From Pseudomonadota bacterium (GTDB lineage: Bacteria > Pseudomonadota > Gammaproteobacteria > Acidithiobacillales > Acidithiobacillaceae), in the NCBI GenBank assembly GCA_021827445.1, contig JAKAVW010000052.1, positions 1 to 12,508 on the forward strand: DNA of 12,508 nt. The letters run 5' to 3'. Made by a program: the position numbers and the translations under genes. The notes below the pieces were generated by a model. That model made no database searches, was not told the DNA's origin, and saw only the letters and a list, made by a program, of their open reading frames with translations. Of the stretch, positions 1 to 5,503 are shown in pieces (position 1 is the stretch's first letter; each line of letters begins with the position of its first letter).

Positions 1-25
1 GGCAGGAACCGGAGCAGCCATAAAC

Positions 26-1756
26 ATGCCCATTCTCAATCCTGATATTGTCCACATCTTCGACGAAATCGCCGACCTTTTGGAGATTGAGGACGCCAAT
101 CCCTTCCGGGTACGAGCCTACCGCAATGCCGCCCGTCTCGTACAAGGCCTGAGCAGCGACGTCAAGACCATGGTAGAGGCCGGTGAAGACCTCACCGATC
201 TGCCCGGCATCGGCGACGACCTGGCTAAAAAAATCATCGAGATCGTTACCACGGGCCACTGCTCCTTTCTCGAAAAGCTGGAAAAACAGACCCCGCCGGC
301 ATTGACGGAGCTGCTCAAGGTGCCGGGCCTTGGACCTAAGCGGGTCAAGGCGCTTTGGCATGAACTGGACGTGGAAACCGTGGACCAGCTCACCCACGCC
401 GCCAGGGAAGGGCGCATTCGCAGTGTCCCCGGTTTTGGCGAGAAGACCGAAACGCGCATCCTGGAAGCCCTTCAGGCCCAGATCGCCGCCGTTCCCCGTT
501 TCCCTATCGCCATCGCCGCCCCGTATGCAGCCGCCCTGGTCCACTACCTGCAGAACGTGCCCGGCGTGCGGCGGGTGGTGGTGGCGGGCAGCTTCCGGCG
601 CGGCAGGGACACGGTGGGCGACTTGGATATACTGGCTACCGCCACCGCCGACAGTCCGGTGATGGAGCGCTTCACCGCCTATGAGGATGTGGCGGAAGTC
701 CTCTCCCAAGGCACTACCCGGGCCACAGTAATCCTGCGGAACAAACTCCAGGTGGACCTGCGGGCCGTGGACGAATCCGCCTATGGTGCCGCCCTGCATT
801 ATTTCACCGGCTCCAAGGCCCACAACATCGCCATCCGCCGCATGGGTCAGGATATGGGTCTGAAGGTCAACGAATATGGGCTTTTTCGCGGGAAAGAACG
901 TATCGCCGGCGATACGGAGGAATCCGTCTACGCCGCCGTCGGCCTGCCCTATATTGAGCCGGAACTGCGGGAGAACCGCGGCGAAATCCAGGCCGCCCGC
1001 GCCGGACATTTGCCGAAACTGGTGGCGATGGGCGATTTACGCGGCGACCTTCACGCCCACAGCAAGGCCAGCGATGGCCACTATAGTTTGCGGGACATGG
1101 CCGCGGCGGCCAAGGCCGCGGGTCTGGAATATCTGGCTATCACCGAGCACAGCCGCCACCTGACCGTCGCCCATGGCCTCGACCCGGTGCGTTTGCGCCG
1201 GCAGTTGGACGAGATTGACGCCCTTAATACGGAACTCGATGGCATCACGCTCCTCAAGGGCATAGAGGTGGACATCCTGGAAGACGGCAGCCTGGATTTG
1301 CCCGACGGCATCCTGGGTGACCTGGACCTGGTGGTGGCTGCGGTGCACTACCGGTTCGATCTGCCCAGGGGCAAACAGACCGCACGCATCCTCAAGGCCA
1401 TGGACAGCCCCCATTTCACCATCCTCGCCCATCCCAGCGGACGGCTCATCGGCAGCCGGGAAGCCATGGATGTGGACATGCCCCGCATCACCCGCCATGC
1501 GCGCGAGCGGGGCTGCTTTCTGGAGATCAACGCTCAGCCCGAGCGTTTGGATCTCGTCGACATCCATGCCCGGATGGCCAAGGAAGAAGGGGTGCTGCTG
1601 GCCGTCAATTCCGATGCCCACAGCATTCACGACTTCGACAACCTGCATTTTGGCCTACAGCAGGCGCGGCGCGGCTGGCTGGAGAAGAAAGACGTGCTCA
1701 ATACGCGGACCCTCAAGGCATTGCGGCCACTGCTGGCGGCGACCATGAGCAGCTAG
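26..1756 (+). CDS. polX: Family X DNA polymerase with C-terminal PHP domain (PolX)
   Basis: A 576-aa bacterial/archaeal-type PolX, a cytoplasmic gap-filling repair polymerase whose PHP domain typically gives Mn-dependent 3'-5' exonuclease and AP-endonuclease activity. Seen in order: an N-terminal 8-kDa-like helical domain with a helix-hairpin-helix (LPGIGDDLAKKI, about 59-70); further hairpins VPGLGPKRV (about 99-107) and VPGFGEKT (about 134-141); the palm motif GSFRRGRDTVGDLDIL (188-203) with catalytic Asp199 and Asp201; the third Asp in VDLR (Asp244). The PHP domain starts at about 338 with DLHAHS (His343, His345) and carries Glu414 (GIEVD), His441, His469 (LAHP) and the terminal NSDAH (Asp530, His532), so the metal site looks complete. 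Length is normal for the family. The ATG at 26 starts the conserved N-terminus, although its Shine-Dalgarno (GGAG at 11-14) is only fair. It is richer in G+C than the flagellar genes and has no obvious functional link to them. Confidence 0.95.
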   Translation: MPILNPDIVHIFDEIADLLEIEDANPFRVRAYRNAARLVQGLSSDVKTMVEAGEDLTDLPGIGDDLAKKIIEIVTTGHCSFLEKLEKQTPPALTELLKVPGLGPKRVKALWHELDVETVDQLTHAAREGRIRSVPGFGEKTETRILEALQAQIAAVPRFPIAIAAPYAAALVHYLQNVPGVRRVVVAGSFRRGRDTVGDLDILATATADSPVMERFTAYEDVAEVLSQGTTRATVILRNKLQVDLRAVDESAYGAALHYFTGSKAHNIAIRRMGQDMGLKVNEYGLFRGKERIAGDTEESVYAAVGLPYIEPELRENRGEIQAARAGHLPKLVAMGDLRGDLHAHSKASDGHYSLRDMAAAAKAAGLEYLAITEHSRHLTVAHGLDPVRLRRQLDEIDALNTELDGITLLKGIEVDILEDGSLDLPDGILGDLDLVVAAVHYRFDLPRGKQTARILKAMDSPHFTILAHPSGRLIGSREAMDVDMPRITRHARERGCFLEINAQPERLDLVDIHARMAKEEGVLLAVNSDAHSIHDFDNLHFGLQQARRGWLEKKDVLNTRTLKALRPLLAATMSS

Positions 1757-1892
1757 TCCGACGCATGCACGGACCTGTTTCGCTGAGGCTTTCGTCTTCA
1801 TACACCGTCGTCGGTGCCTTGGCGGAAGTGATCATGATGGGTCCCTGTTGTCTAGTACCCCTTGGGGCTGAGGAGTTGGAATAGACCGCGAG

Positions 1893-1991
1893 CTATTGTA
1901 GTGTCTCTGCTTCTCCCGAGCGCACGCCCAATAGGTCCAGGACGGCCCAAGTGAAATTTGTTTCCACTTCAATCCGTGGGGTAGCTGTCAT
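1893..1991 (-). CDS. Possible 32-aa small protein, unknown
   Basis: A 32-codon open frame beginning MTATPRIEVETNF and ending GEAETLQ. On the minus strand it has a GGAG Shine-Dalgarno 8 nt before the ATG. About 35 bp upstream is a TATAAT hexamer lying inside an inverted repeat (2018-2036). It is downstream of, and codirectional with, the 83-aa unknown gene. I do not recognise the protein, and no membrane segment or domain is visible. It could be a real small gene, the remnant of a longer one, or chance. Confidence 0.3.
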   Translation of the reverse strand: MTATPRIEVETNFTWAVLDLLGVRSGEAETLQ

Positions 1992-2017
1992 GATGAATTC
2001 TCCAAGAAAGGGCCAAC

Positions 2018-2036
2018 TGCCGAAATTATATCGGCA
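2018..2036. repeat. Inverted repeat TGCCGA-N7-TCGGCA enclosing a TATAAT hexamer
   Basis: Perfect 6-bp arms flank a 7-bp A+T-rich spacer. Read on the minus strand, the spacer contains TATAAT. It lies 27 bp ahead of the 32-aa open frame, so it could be an operator overlapping a promoter. No convincing -35 box is visible, which weakens the promoter reading. Confidence 0.3.
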
Positions 2037-2042
2037 ACCGCC

Positions 2043-2055
2043 GCTAGGCGCTAGC
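2043..2055. repeat. Inverted repeat GCTAG-GCG-CTAGC
   Basis: Perfect 5-bp arms with a 3-bp spacer, only 6 bp from the TGCCGA/TCGGCA repeat and between the two minus-strand small genes. It has the same arm and spacer geometry as the repeat at 2371-2383, but a different sequence. Function unknown. Confidence 0.25.
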
Positions 2056-2103
2056 TTGGCCGATGCACTACATGATGAGCCCGATGGGCAGATGTGGCGG
2101 ATT

Positions 2104-2355
2104 CTACAATTTTTGTGGCTTTGGGTAATGACGCACATAAGTCAGTGCCCTCTTGGCTGACTCCTCCGCCTGGAATCGGCAATCCTCCGTTTCCGCAGCA
2201 TTCATCATGGATATGGCTTCTGGTCTGCAGTAATAATGGGGCTGTATACCATTTAGCGCCATGGCCATAGCATCCCAAAGTTCTTCCTCATCATCCGTAA
2301 ACCGTCGCAGAACATCTTCCACCAGGGACTCGAAAAGATTTACTGGCCTACCCAT
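2104..2355 (-). CDS. Small unknown protein, 83 aa
   Basis: Starts MGRPVNLFESLVEDVLRRF and ends VRHYPKPQKL. The frame stays open upstream to 2448, but the ATG at 2355 is chosen because a near-perfect AGGAGGG Shine-Dalgarno (2364-2370) sits 8 nt before it. It also follows a TATAAT -10 (2393-2398) with a short leader. The protein looks helical and acidic in the middle (FTDDEEELWDAM, about 19-30), with a Cys/Tyr patch (PHYYCRPE, about 39-46) and a basic tail. No signal peptide or membrane segment is visible. I recognise no family. The size, strong translation signal and operator-like repeat at the start site would suit an autoregulated small protein such as an antitoxin or regulator, but no partner gene is evident and this is inference. 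Confidence 0.6.
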   Translation of the reverse strand: MGRPVNLFESLVEDVLRRFTDDEEELWDAMAMALNGIQPHYYCRPEAISMMNAAETEDCRFQAEESAKRALTYVRHYPKPQKL

Positions 2356-2370
2356 GACAAAATCCCTCCT

Positions 2371-2383
2371 GTCAAATATTGAC
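2371..2383 (-). promoter_or_regulatory. Operator-like inverted repeat GTCAA-ATA-TTGAC
   Basis: Perfect 5-bp arms around a 3-bp spacer, directly between the -10 box (2393-2398) and the Shine-Dalgarno (2364-2370) of the 83-aa gene. It covers the few bases just after the predicted transcription start near 2386. The position suits a repressor site, perhaps for the gene's own product. Short repeats of this size can arise by chance. Confidence 0.35.
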
Positions 2384-2385
2384 GG

Positions 2386-2398
2386 TTCTATCATTATA
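2386..2398 (-). promoter_or_regulatory. Sigma-70-type -10 element for the 83-aa gene
   Basis: On the minus strand a perfect TATAAT occupies 2398-2393, giving a start near 2386 and a leader of about 30 nt. No good -35 hexamer is found 16-18 bp upstream, so activity may need an activator, or the match may be fortuitous. Confidence 0.4.
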
Positions 2399-2704
2399 GT
2401 TGTCCCTGCGGAACGACGTAGTTTTCGGTGCCCCCCATACCCTCCCATTTTTTCCTATGTGGGGATCGTGGAGTATTGCGGCCCACGAATTTGCTGCCGA
2501 CGGCAAAAAAACTACCATATCCCAGATGGTCCGCAACCAGCGCGACGAGTACATCCCGCATCTGTTCGTTATGCGTAGATGATGGTGCTGGCGCCGGCGC
2601 TGAACAAAAAATGAGGTCCGCTACGCCACCACTGGCATGCTCGCCAGATTGTGGTCGAGCTCGCCAATCCGCCAAAAACGACTATATGACTAAAAGATAA
2701 GCTA

Positions 2705-2724
2705 AATGCCTTGGTAGAGGCATT
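2705..2724. repeat. Perfect hairpin AATGCCT-TGGTAG-AGGCATT
   Basis: Arms of 7 bp and a 6-nt loop. No T-tract follows on either strand, so it is not a standard terminator. It overlaps the weak sigma-54-like match at 2711-2727. Confidence 0.35.
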
Positions 2725-2727
2725 GCA
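2711..2727 (+). promoter_or_regulatory. Candidate sigma-54 promoter upstream of the PilZ gene
   Basis: TTGG-TAGAGGCATT-GCA has the invariant GG and GC separated by 10 bp and a perfect TTGCA -12 element. The -24 element (TTGGTAGA) departs from TTGGCACG at three places. It would start transcription near 2738, about 124 nt before the PilZ gene. It overlaps a hairpin, so the match may be coincidental. Confidence 0.28.
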
Positions 2728-2835
2728 CGGCACCTGCGTTTAGGCCGATGATGAACATATTCCGCCACTGGTGGAACAAAACTCAGAATGCTGGGCCAAG
2801 AATTTGCCGTGCTGAACGCAAGATTTGGTAATGCC

Positions 2836-2854
2836 GGGGAAACTCCCCAAGGAG
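2836..2854 (+). promoter_or_regulatory. PilZ gene leader with two alternative hairpins at the Shine-Dalgarno
   Basis: GGGGA (2836-2840) pairs with TCCCC (2844-2848) across a 3-nt loop, leaving the AAGGAG Shine-Dalgarno (2849-2854) free. Alternatively CTCC (2843-2846) pairs with GGAG (2851-2854) across CCAA and hides it. The two pairings share bases and exclude each other. In the second form CAAGGA sits in and next to the loop, resembling a CsrA/RsmA site (core ANGGA). The start codon follows 7 nt after the Shine-Dalgarno. Confidence 0.35.
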
Positions 2855-2861
2855 ACACAAC

Positions 2862-3626
2862 ATGTCGCTGACTAAGGAAATTGACAACCTGACCATGATC
2901 CTCCCGATTCGCGGAGAATTCAGTCTACCGGATTATTTCGCTCTGCTGCAGGCAGACCAGAGCGTTATCAAAGGTCCCTTTGACCTCGGTAGTCACCTTG
3001 AGGAAGGACATCCGATGATCGTGTTCTCCGAAAACCCACAAGACCACGGGTGTCCCTTTCATTTCAGCGGAACCGAGTCAGGGCGAGTTTTGCTGACGCC
3101 GAAGTTTCAGGTTGATGTGGCGGATTATGACCGCGCGCTGGTCTTCGCAGAAAAAGATGATGTGGTCTGTTTCTTTCTCGCACGGCTGGAATATGTGGCG
3201 GATGGTGTTTTTCATTACACCCCGGCCCCGGAACTCTTCCAGAGAAAAGTCCGTGTCCACAAAAGACTTTCCATGCCCGGACACGTCATTGTTCGAAAAC
3301 AGGATGCCAGGACCTTCATCTGCGATATCATCGATTTCAGCCCGGCAGGGATCAGCTTCAAATCCCATCACAACGATTTTGCCATTGGGGAAATGCTGCT
3401 GTTGGAAATGGAGATCCCTGATTGCGGGCTCTGCGAAACTACGATCACCATTAGCCGTCGGGAGGAATGCGGACTAAGCAACGACATTTACGGTGCCCAA
3501 CTGCGGCTGACCAAGGAGCAAACGAAAAAGGCCGAACATCTCTATCTCTGCAAGAAGGGAGAGCAGATTCAAAACCTTTCTAAAAATAGCGCATCCCGCC
3601 TCCACGATTTGCGCTGGCGAGATTGA
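2862..3626 (+). CDS. YcgR-like PilZ-domain c-di-GMP receptor (probable flagellar brake)
   Basis: A 254-aa cytoplasmic protein with a start supported by AAGGAG 7 nt upstream. Residues about 15-120 form a beta-rich N-terminal domain consistent in position and length with YcgR/FlgZ N-domains. About 125-220 is a PilZ domain with both c-di-GMP signatures intact: RxxxR as RVHKR (131-135) and D-x-S-x-x-G as DFSPAG (158-163). Known YcgR proteins bind c-di-GMP through these residues and then slow the motor or bias its rotation. No signal peptide or membrane helix is visible. The gene ends 315 bp before flgB and is codirectional with it but probably separately transcribed, given the sigma-54 promoter in between. 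The domain is clear. The motor-brake role is inferred from architecture and location, and a role in pili or polysaccharide cannot be excluded. Confidence 0.85.
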   Translation: MSLTKEIDNLTMILPIRGEFSLPDYFALLQADQSVIKGPFDLGSHLEEGHPMIVFSENPQDHGCPFHFSGTESGRVLLTPKFQVDVADYDRALVFAEKDDVVCFFLARLEYVADGVFHYTPAPELFQRKVRVHKRLSMPGHVIVRKQDARTFICDIIDFSPAGISFKSHHNDFAIGEMLLLEMEIPDCGLCETTITISRREECGLSNDIYGAQLRLTKEQTKKAEHLYLCKKGEQIQNLSKNSASRLHDLRWRD

Positions 3627-3646
3627 AGCAAGCATTTATTCAAATA

Positions 3647-3663
3647 CGGTGGAACCTCCACCG
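3647..3663. repeat. Perfect hairpin CGGTGGA-ACC-TCCACCG
   Basis: Arms of 7 bp and a 3-nt loop, 20 bp after the PilZ stop codon. There is no following T-tract, so it is not a classical intrinsic terminator. It could stabilise the 3' end of the PilZ transcript or bind a protein. Confidence 0.45.
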
Positions 3664-3773
3664 CATCATGATCATCAATAATCTCGTTCGGGACAACTCA
3701 GGACACGCTGTGGAGTTCATTGATGCCCGGTGGTGTTATTGTCGGCAAAATCATGCCGCTCAGGGATGCTGCA

Positions 3774-3787
3774 CGCAAAGGTTTGCG
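3774..3787. promoter_or_regulatory. Dyad CGCAAA-GG-TTTGCG, candidate upstream activator site
   Basis: Perfect 6-bp arms with a 2-bp spacer, centred about 130 bp upstream of the predicted flgB transcription start. Sigma-54 promoters need an enhancer-binding activator (FlrC/FleQ/FlgR class in flagellar systems), usually bound about 80-200 bp upstream, so the position fits. The binding protein is unknown. Confidence 0.35.
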
Positions 3788-3883
3788 GTTCAGCTCTGCC
3801 GGTTTTCTGCCTGCGCGTGATACACCCAGAAGAAGAAAATAGAAAATCCTCGGTAAAACAATGCAAAATATGCCCCGCCTTGT

Positions 3884-3899
3884 AGGCATGTGTTTTGCT
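3884..3899 (+). promoter_or_regulatory. Sigma-54 (RpoN) promoter of the flgB operon
   Basis: AGGCATG-TGTT-TTGCT matches the consensus TGGCACG-N4-TTGCW, with GG at 3885-3886 and GC at 3897-3898 separated by exactly 10 bp. Transcription would start near 3910, about 32 nt before the flgB ATG. RpoN control of rod-hook operons is well known in polarly flagellated proteobacteria. Confidence 0.65.
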
Positions 3900-3941
3900 T
3901 GTGTTGTCGCGTTATGATTTTTGTGGTGGGAGATGTTGATT

Positions 3942-4355
3942 ATGGGCGGTTTGCTGGATCAGGCATTCAATCCCCTGGCGGATGCCTTGCGGGTCAGCGG
4001 CTACCGGCAGCAACTGCTATCGGCCAATATTGCTAACGCTGATACACCTAACTATAAGGCGGTGGACATTCCGTTCAGCAAAACCTTACAAGCGGTTCAG
4101 GCGGGTGATCAGGGCGGGATGGCCATGCAGACGAATAATGTGCGGCAACTGGCGGGGGCGCCTTCAAGCGTTGGCCTGGCTGCCTTTGTGCAATATCAGC
4201 GCGGTAGCCAGGTGGGTCTGGACGGCAATTCGGTGGATATGAACCGCGAACAGGCCAGTTTTTTACAGAATAGTGTCATCTATCAGGCTGATCTGACTTT
4301 TTTGACCGGTGAGATCAAAACCCTGAACTCAGTCATCTCCGGCACCGTGATTTAA
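3942..4355 (+). CDS. flgB: Flagellar proximal rod protein FlgB
   Basis: A 137-aa subunit of the proximal rod that spans the periplasm above the MS ring, exported by the flagellar type III apparatus without a cleaved signal. The family motif is clear: LLSANIANADTPNYKAVDIP (near 26-45), and the C-terminus (ASFLQNSVIYQADLTFLTGE) carries the usual amphipathic coiled-coil segment. Length matches FlgB of other bacteria (about 138 aa). The frame is open to a TTG at 3921, but the ATG at 3942 is preferred because GGGAG lies 9 nt before it and it gives the family N-terminus. It is the first gene of the flgB-flgJ operon, with flgC 13 bp downstream. Confidence 0.95.
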   Translation: MGGLLDQAFNPLADALRVSGYRQQLLSANIANADTPNYKAVDIPFSKTLQAVQAGDQGGMAMQTNNVRQLAGAPSSVGLAAFVQYQRGSQVGLDGNSVDMNREQASFLQNSVIYQADLTFLTGEIKTLNSVISGTVI

Positions 4356-4368
4356 GGAGCGCTTCGAT

Positions 4369-4779
4369 ATGTCCATGTTTTCAGTGCTTGATGTCGCCAG
4401 CTCGGCGCTTACTGCACAGAGTTACCGGCTTAATGTGGTCGCAAGCAATTTGGCCAATGCTAATTCTGCGACCAGTTCGGACGGTCAGCCTTACCGTGCC
4501 CGAGAGGTGATTTTTGCCGCTCAGCCCCTCTCCGGTAACGCAGCGCCTGCTGGCGTCAGTGGCGTGCAGGTGGCAGGCGTGGTCGCCAAACCCGGACCTT
4601 ATAAAATGGAATATCAACCGGGCAATCCGCTCGCTGATAAGGCGGGTTATGTGAAAATGCCAAATGTGAATCCGGTGGAGGAAATGGTGAATATGATTTC
4701 GGCATCCCGCGCCTACCAGGCCAATGTCAATGTCATGAATACGGCCAAAATTCTGCTGCAAAAAACACTCACCTTATAG
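4369..4779 (+). CDS. flgC: Flagellar proximal rod protein FlgC
   Basis: A 136-aa proximal rod subunit. The N-terminus MSMFSVLDVASSALTAQSYR is followed by the rod/hook motif VVASNLANANS. The C-terminus has NVNPVEEMVNMISASRAYQA and then a helical tail, as expected for FlgC. Both ends form the D0 coiled coil of axial proteins. An AAGGAG overlapping the flgB stop serves as Shine-Dalgarno. Normal length, no anomalies. Confidence 0.95.
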   Translation: MSMFSVLDVASSALTAQSYRLNVVASNLANANSATSSDGQPYRAREVIFAAQPLSGNAAPAGVSGVQVAGVVAKPGPYKMEYQPGNPLADKAGYVKMPNVNPVEEMVNMISASRAYQANVNVMNTAKILLQKTLTL

Positions 4780-4789
4780 GAGTCTGATT

Positions 4790-5491
4790 ATGAGCGTCAA
4801 TTCACTGACATCCAGCATCAATCCTTTCTACGCCTCTCTGCAGAGTAATTCGGCAACGACCTCAGGCAGTGCGAGCAGTGGCGCCAGCGGACTCGCCAGC
4901 GAGAATACCTTTTATAATCTGCTGGTTACCCAACTGACGAATCAGGACCCGCTCAACCCCATGAGTAATTCGCAGCTGTCATCACAACTGGCGCAATTCA
5001 GTGTTGCCAACGGGGTGCAGGCCATTCAGGGGTCGCTCAGTTCATTGATGGGGCAGATCAATCAGAATCAGGGTTTGCAGGCGGCATCTCTCATCGGCAA
5101 GTCGGTTACGACCTCCGGCAATCAGTTGACTCTGAGTGGTAGTACTTCAACCGGTGCCTATGACCTCAGCAGTGGTGCCAACGCTGTCGATGTATTGGTG
5201 CAGAACAGTGCCGGGCAAACCCTGGCGGTGTTGCCTCAGGGACCGCAGGCAGCGGGGATGCAGAGTTTTAGCTGGAATGGTGCCGATGTCAGCGGCAACG
5301 TTTTGCCGGCCGGGACGTATCAGTTTTCGGTGCAAGCGCGTGGCACTAATGGTCAGAATGTGAGCAGCACGCCCTACATGACGGGGGTTGTCAATGGTGT
5401 CACTTTAGGCACCGCTGGTGCAGGGCCGACACTGGAACTACAAGGTCAGCAAGGTTCAGTGCCATTCAGTGCCATTCAGAATATCATTTAA
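4790..5491 (+). CDS. flgD: Flagellar hook-capping scaffold FlgD
   Basis: A 233-aa protein that caps the growing hook and drives FlgE polymerisation, then is displaced by FlgK. The conserved N-terminal block is FYNLLVTQLTNQDPLNPM (41-58), followed by SQLAQFS. The C-terminal half is beta-rich, consistent with the FlgD Tudor/Ig-like domains (residues about 95-225, including VLPAGTYQFSVQARG). The region before the motif (1-38) is Ser/Ala/Gly-rich and disordered. Only 8 of 233 residues are charged. The 3' end contains a 10-bp tandem repeat at 5455-5479. Shine-Dalgarno AGGAG lies within a 10-bp gap after flgC. Confidence 0.93.
   Translation: MSVNSLTSSINPFYASLQSNSATTSGSASSGASGLASENTFYNLLVTQLTNQDPLNPMSNSQLSSQLAQFSVANGVQAIQGSLSSLMGQINQNQGLQAASLIGKSVTTSGNQLTLSGSTSTGAYDLSSGANAVDVLVQNSAGQTLAVLPQGPQAAGMQSFSWNGADVSGNVLPAGTYQFSVQARGTNGQNVSSTPYMTGVVNGVTLGTAGAGPTLELQGQQGSVPFSAIQNII
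5455..5479 (+). repeat. Tandem repeat of TTCAGTGCCA (2.5 copies) at the end of flgD
   Basis: Two full copies of the 10-bp unit plus TTCAG lie within the last dozen codons of flgD. The unit is not a multiple of three, so gain or loss of one copy would change the FlgD C-terminus and read past the present stop into the flgE start region. Confidence 0.7.
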
Positions 5492-5503
5492 GGAGCCGGT
5501 GAT

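Larger units (their letters stand above)
2690..2815 (+). pseudogene. Possible relic of a protein-coding gene
   Basis: One frame reads LKDKLNALVEALHGTCV, then a TAG at 2741-2743, then ADDEHIPPLVEQNSECWAKN and a TGA at 2813-2815. The composition and helical periodicity on both sides of the stop look like real protein. There is no start codon with a Shine-Dalgarno, and I cannot name a parent family. It may be the eroded tail of a lost gene, or coincidence. Confidence 0.2.
2399..2861. other. Gene-poor stretch with decayed coding-like fragments
   Basis: No intact gene with a ribosome-binding site is visible on either strand. On the minus strand, about 2480-2561 reads as MRDVLVALVADHLGYGSF and onward, which looks protein-like but has no Shine-Dalgarno and no recognisable family. 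On the plus strand 2690-2815 is coding-like with an in-frame stop. The stretch also holds the palindrome GCGCCGGCGC (2591-2600), a perfect hairpin (2705-2724) and the leader of the PilZ gene. Base composition differs from polX and from flg. It looks like eroded sequence. Confidence 0.45.
3627..3883. other. Intergenic region between the PilZ gene and the flgB promoter
   Basis: No convincing gene. It holds two perfect dyads (3647-3663 and 3774-3787), a short ATGATCAT palindrome (3668-3675) and a weak 39-codon plus-strand open frame without a Shine-Dalgarno (3723-3842). Most likely it is the upstream regulatory region of flgB. No flgA or flgM coding sequence is seen here. Confidence 0.5.

Noticed and set aside
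1..23. Possible 3' end of an upstream gene reading ...QEPEQP then TAA
   Set aside because: Only seven codons are visible, with nothing to identify or confirm a coding frame.
1756..1774. Terminator after polX (GTCCG/CGGAC stem)
   Set aside because: Only 5 bp with a 9-nt loop and no T-tract.
1713..1835. 40-codon minus-strand frame starting MITSAKAPTTVYEDESLS
   Set aside because: It runs antisense into the polX 3' end and has only a weak AGGGAC signal.
1858..1867. CCCCTTGGGG palindrome as a terminator for the minus-strand genes
   Set aside because: Too short to fold with a loop, and no T-tract follows on either strand.
2591..2600. GCGCCGGCGC palindrome as an activator site
   Set aside because: G+C-rich 10-bp palindromes are common by chance, and the associated promoter is itself uncertain.
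2428..2700. 90-codon plus-strand frame
   Set aside because: No Shine-Dalgarno, low-complexity Ala/Gly/Ser/Thr/Arg composition typical of a shadow frame, no recognisable motif.
2792..2808. Second sigma-54-like match (GG 2794-2795, GC 2806-2807) near the PilZ gene
   Set aside because: The -24 block beyond GG and the base after GC do not fit; weaker than the match at 2711-2727.
3623..3820. 65-codon plus-strand frame overlapping the PilZ stop
   Set aside because: Cys/Arg/His-rich composition without family features and no ribosome-binding site.
3723..3842. 39-codon plus-strand frame MPGGVIVGKIMPLRDAARKG...
   Set aside because: Sounds protein-like, but has no Shine-Dalgarno and no known family; kept only as a remark.
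3698..3889. 63-codon minus-strand frame with a hydrophobic N-terminus
   Set aside because: It overlaps the flgB promoter and dyad, lacks a clear ribosome-binding site and ends in the intergenic gap.
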